Of a stretch of DNA of 13,147 nt, positions 12,399 through 13,147 are shown piece by piece; position 1 is the first letter of the stretch, and each line of letters opens with the position of its first letter. This DNA is from Actinomycetota bacterium (lineage in GTDB: Bacteria > Actinomycetota > Thermoleophilia > Gaiellales > Gaiellaceae). The notes under the pieces are model-generated. The model was not told the origin of the DNA and did no database searches. It was given only the letters and a program-made list of their open reading frames with translations. Location of the stretch: positions 1-13,147 of the forward strand of contig VAXY01000004.1 of NCBI GenBank assembly GCA_005885085.1, written 5' to 3'. Both the position numbers and the translations under genes were made by a program.

Positions 12399-12760
12399 TT
12401 GCCCTCGGGCATCGACGCTGAGGGATCGCTCTGCCAGAGGCCGATCGGATTGCCCTCGGTGTCCGCCCCCGTGGAGAACCAGCCCATCCCCGGCACCGGC
12501 TGCGGGTCGTCGGCCTTGCCGCCGAGCTCCTTCAGCTTGGCGGCGCCCGCGTTGATGTCGTCGACGTCGAAGTAGATGCGGATCGCACCGGTGTCGCCCG
12601 GGAACACGGCACCGCCCGAGTTCTCCGAGAGCCGGGTCATGTGGTACTCGGTCGGCCCTTCCATGCTCTGGAACTGCCAGCCGAACAGGTTCTTGTAGAA
12701 CTCCTGCGCGCGGCTCGTGTCCTGCGCCGGTATCTCGATGTGGACGGGCTGTCCAGCCAT
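12395..12760 (-). CDS. VOC-superfamily protein (glyoxalase/bleomycin-resistance fold)
   Basis: A 121-residue single VOC unit: QPVHIEIPAQDTSRAQEFYKNLFGWQF (4-30), then AIRIYFDVDDINAGAAKLKELGGK and a C-terminal GADTEGNPIGLWQSD. This is the pattern of the small actinobacterial VOC proteins with two half-modules (SgaA-like). The usual C-terminal metal-ligand glutamate is replaced in NPIGLWQ, as is common in this subgroup, so catalytic activity is doubtful. The start ATG 12760 has AAAGGAG 4 bases upstream (12771-12765), one of the few classical ribosome-binding sites here. Confidence 0.88.
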   Translation of the reverse strand: MAGQPVHIEIPAQDTSRAQEFYKNLFGWQFQSMEGPTEYHMTRLSENSGGAVFPGDTGAIRIYFDVDDINAGAAKLKELGGKADDPQPVPGMGWFSTGADTEGNPIGLWQSDPSASMPEGN

Positions 12761-12794
12761 GTCGCTCCTTTCCGAGGTCTCCTCAGTCCCGAGG

Positions 12795-13147
12795 TTATGG
12801 GCTCGAGGCGGCCCTGCGTCGCGGTCGCGTCGCCAGGTAGGTCGCCTTTGCCCGCTGGAAGAACTCCGGGTCGCGCTGCTGCTCGGCCACGAGCCAGTCG
12901 ACGAACGCGTCGCTGTACTGCGGCGAGCCGAACTTCGGGACGTGCACGAACTCTGGACGCGTCTCCTCCGAGACGGCGTGCACGCGCCGCACGCTCAGGA
13001 CGTCGAACTGGTTGACCGTGCCCTCGCCCAGGCGCGCGTTCACCTCCCGGATCACCTCCTTCTGGCGGTAGGGGTGAGACTGGTCGGGATCGACCTGCCC
13101 GTAGAGCGGCGCATGTGGGTCGGTGGTCAGGCGGATCAACGTCGGAC
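12795..13147 (-). CDS. Conserved hypothetical protein, C-terminal part (runs off the window)
   Basis: The frame is open from the window edge to TAA 12797-12795, giving about 117 residues. A TTG at 13139 lies in frame, but the frame stays open beyond it, so it need not be the start. Visible motifs are LTTDPHAPLYGQVDPDQSHP, PYRQKEVIREVNARLGEGTV, NQFDVLSVRRVHAV, VPKFGSPQYSDAFVDWLV and a basic tail RPRRRAAS. The RQKEVIREVN and NQFDVLSVRRV stretch looks like a winged-helix-type segment recalling the C-terminus of DUF3644 proteins; this is a weak recollection and untested. It lies 34 bases upstream of the VOC gene, in the same direction. Confidence 0.6.
   Translation of the reverse strand, partial: PTLIRLTTDPHAPLYGQVDPDQSHPYRQKEVIREVNARLGEGTVNQFDVLSVRRVHAVSEETRPEFVHVPKFGSPQYSDAFVDWLVAEQQRDPEFFQRAKATYLATRPRRRAASSP

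Noticed and set aside
12773..12796. Repeated CCGAGGT and a small GAGG/CCTC palindrome before the VOC gene
   Set aside because: The motifs are short, GC-rich and imperfectly arranged, so they are close to what chance gives here.

Overview
The window is GC-rich and densely packed, with many overlapping stop/start codons and frequent GTG, TTG and probably CTG starts. A two-gene KorA/KorB 2-oxoacid:ferredoxin oxidoreductase (gamma-alpha fused KorA) with no ferredoxin-like subunit alongside, and several start codons that look leaderless, suggest an actinobacterium, perhaps a deep-branching soil lineage such as Thermoleophilia. That placement is inference from style and gene content. No rRNA, tRNA, CRISPR array, transposase, phage gene or recognised defence system was seen.

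Left half (1-5034) reads on the minus strand. From its upstream end: a helix-turn-helix/TPR regulator, an AlkA-type DNA glycosylase, a macrodomain ADP-ribose hydrolase, proC (pyrroline-5-carboxylate reductase), pgl (6-phosphogluconolactonase), an ArsR-type regulator broken by a one-base frameshift, and the start of a GNAT acetyltransferase. The first three are tied by 4-base stop/start overlaps and look like one translationally coupled unit. proC appears to have its own leaderless promoter. Between proC and pgl lies a hairpin-rich insert of about 120 bp flanked by a 30-bp direct repeat made of the proC 3' end; the orphan copy encodes a ten-residue mini-ORF whose stop overlaps the pgl start.

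A divergent intergenic region (5035-5186) carries a possible promoter for the minus-strand unit, tiny leader ORFs, a hairpin and a leaderless-type -10 box for the plus-strand genes. Then come an O-antigen-ligase-like polytopic membrane protein, a VOC/glyoxalase-fold enzyme, an SDR oxidoreductase, korA, a glutathione-S-transferase-like protein and a small TPR protein. A GFA-type zinc protein faces them on the minus strand. korB follows on the plus strand about 1.65 kb from korA, then a second VOC protein and a partial hypothetical gene on the minus strand.

The most striking signals are small-scale: (i) four genes (proC, ligase, korA, korB) have a TANNNT or near-TANNNT box exactly 6 bases before the start codon; (ii) ATGA, GTGA, TTGA and CTGA stop/start overlaps all occur, two implying CTG starts; (iii) both complete convergent pairs share one CTAG as both stop codons; (iv) the proC tail duplication with its hairpin insert; (v) korA and korB are separated yet each seems to have its own start-site promoter. 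The most suggestive gene grouping is the coupled regulator-glycosylase-macrodomain set, a possible DNA-damage/ADP-ribose module.
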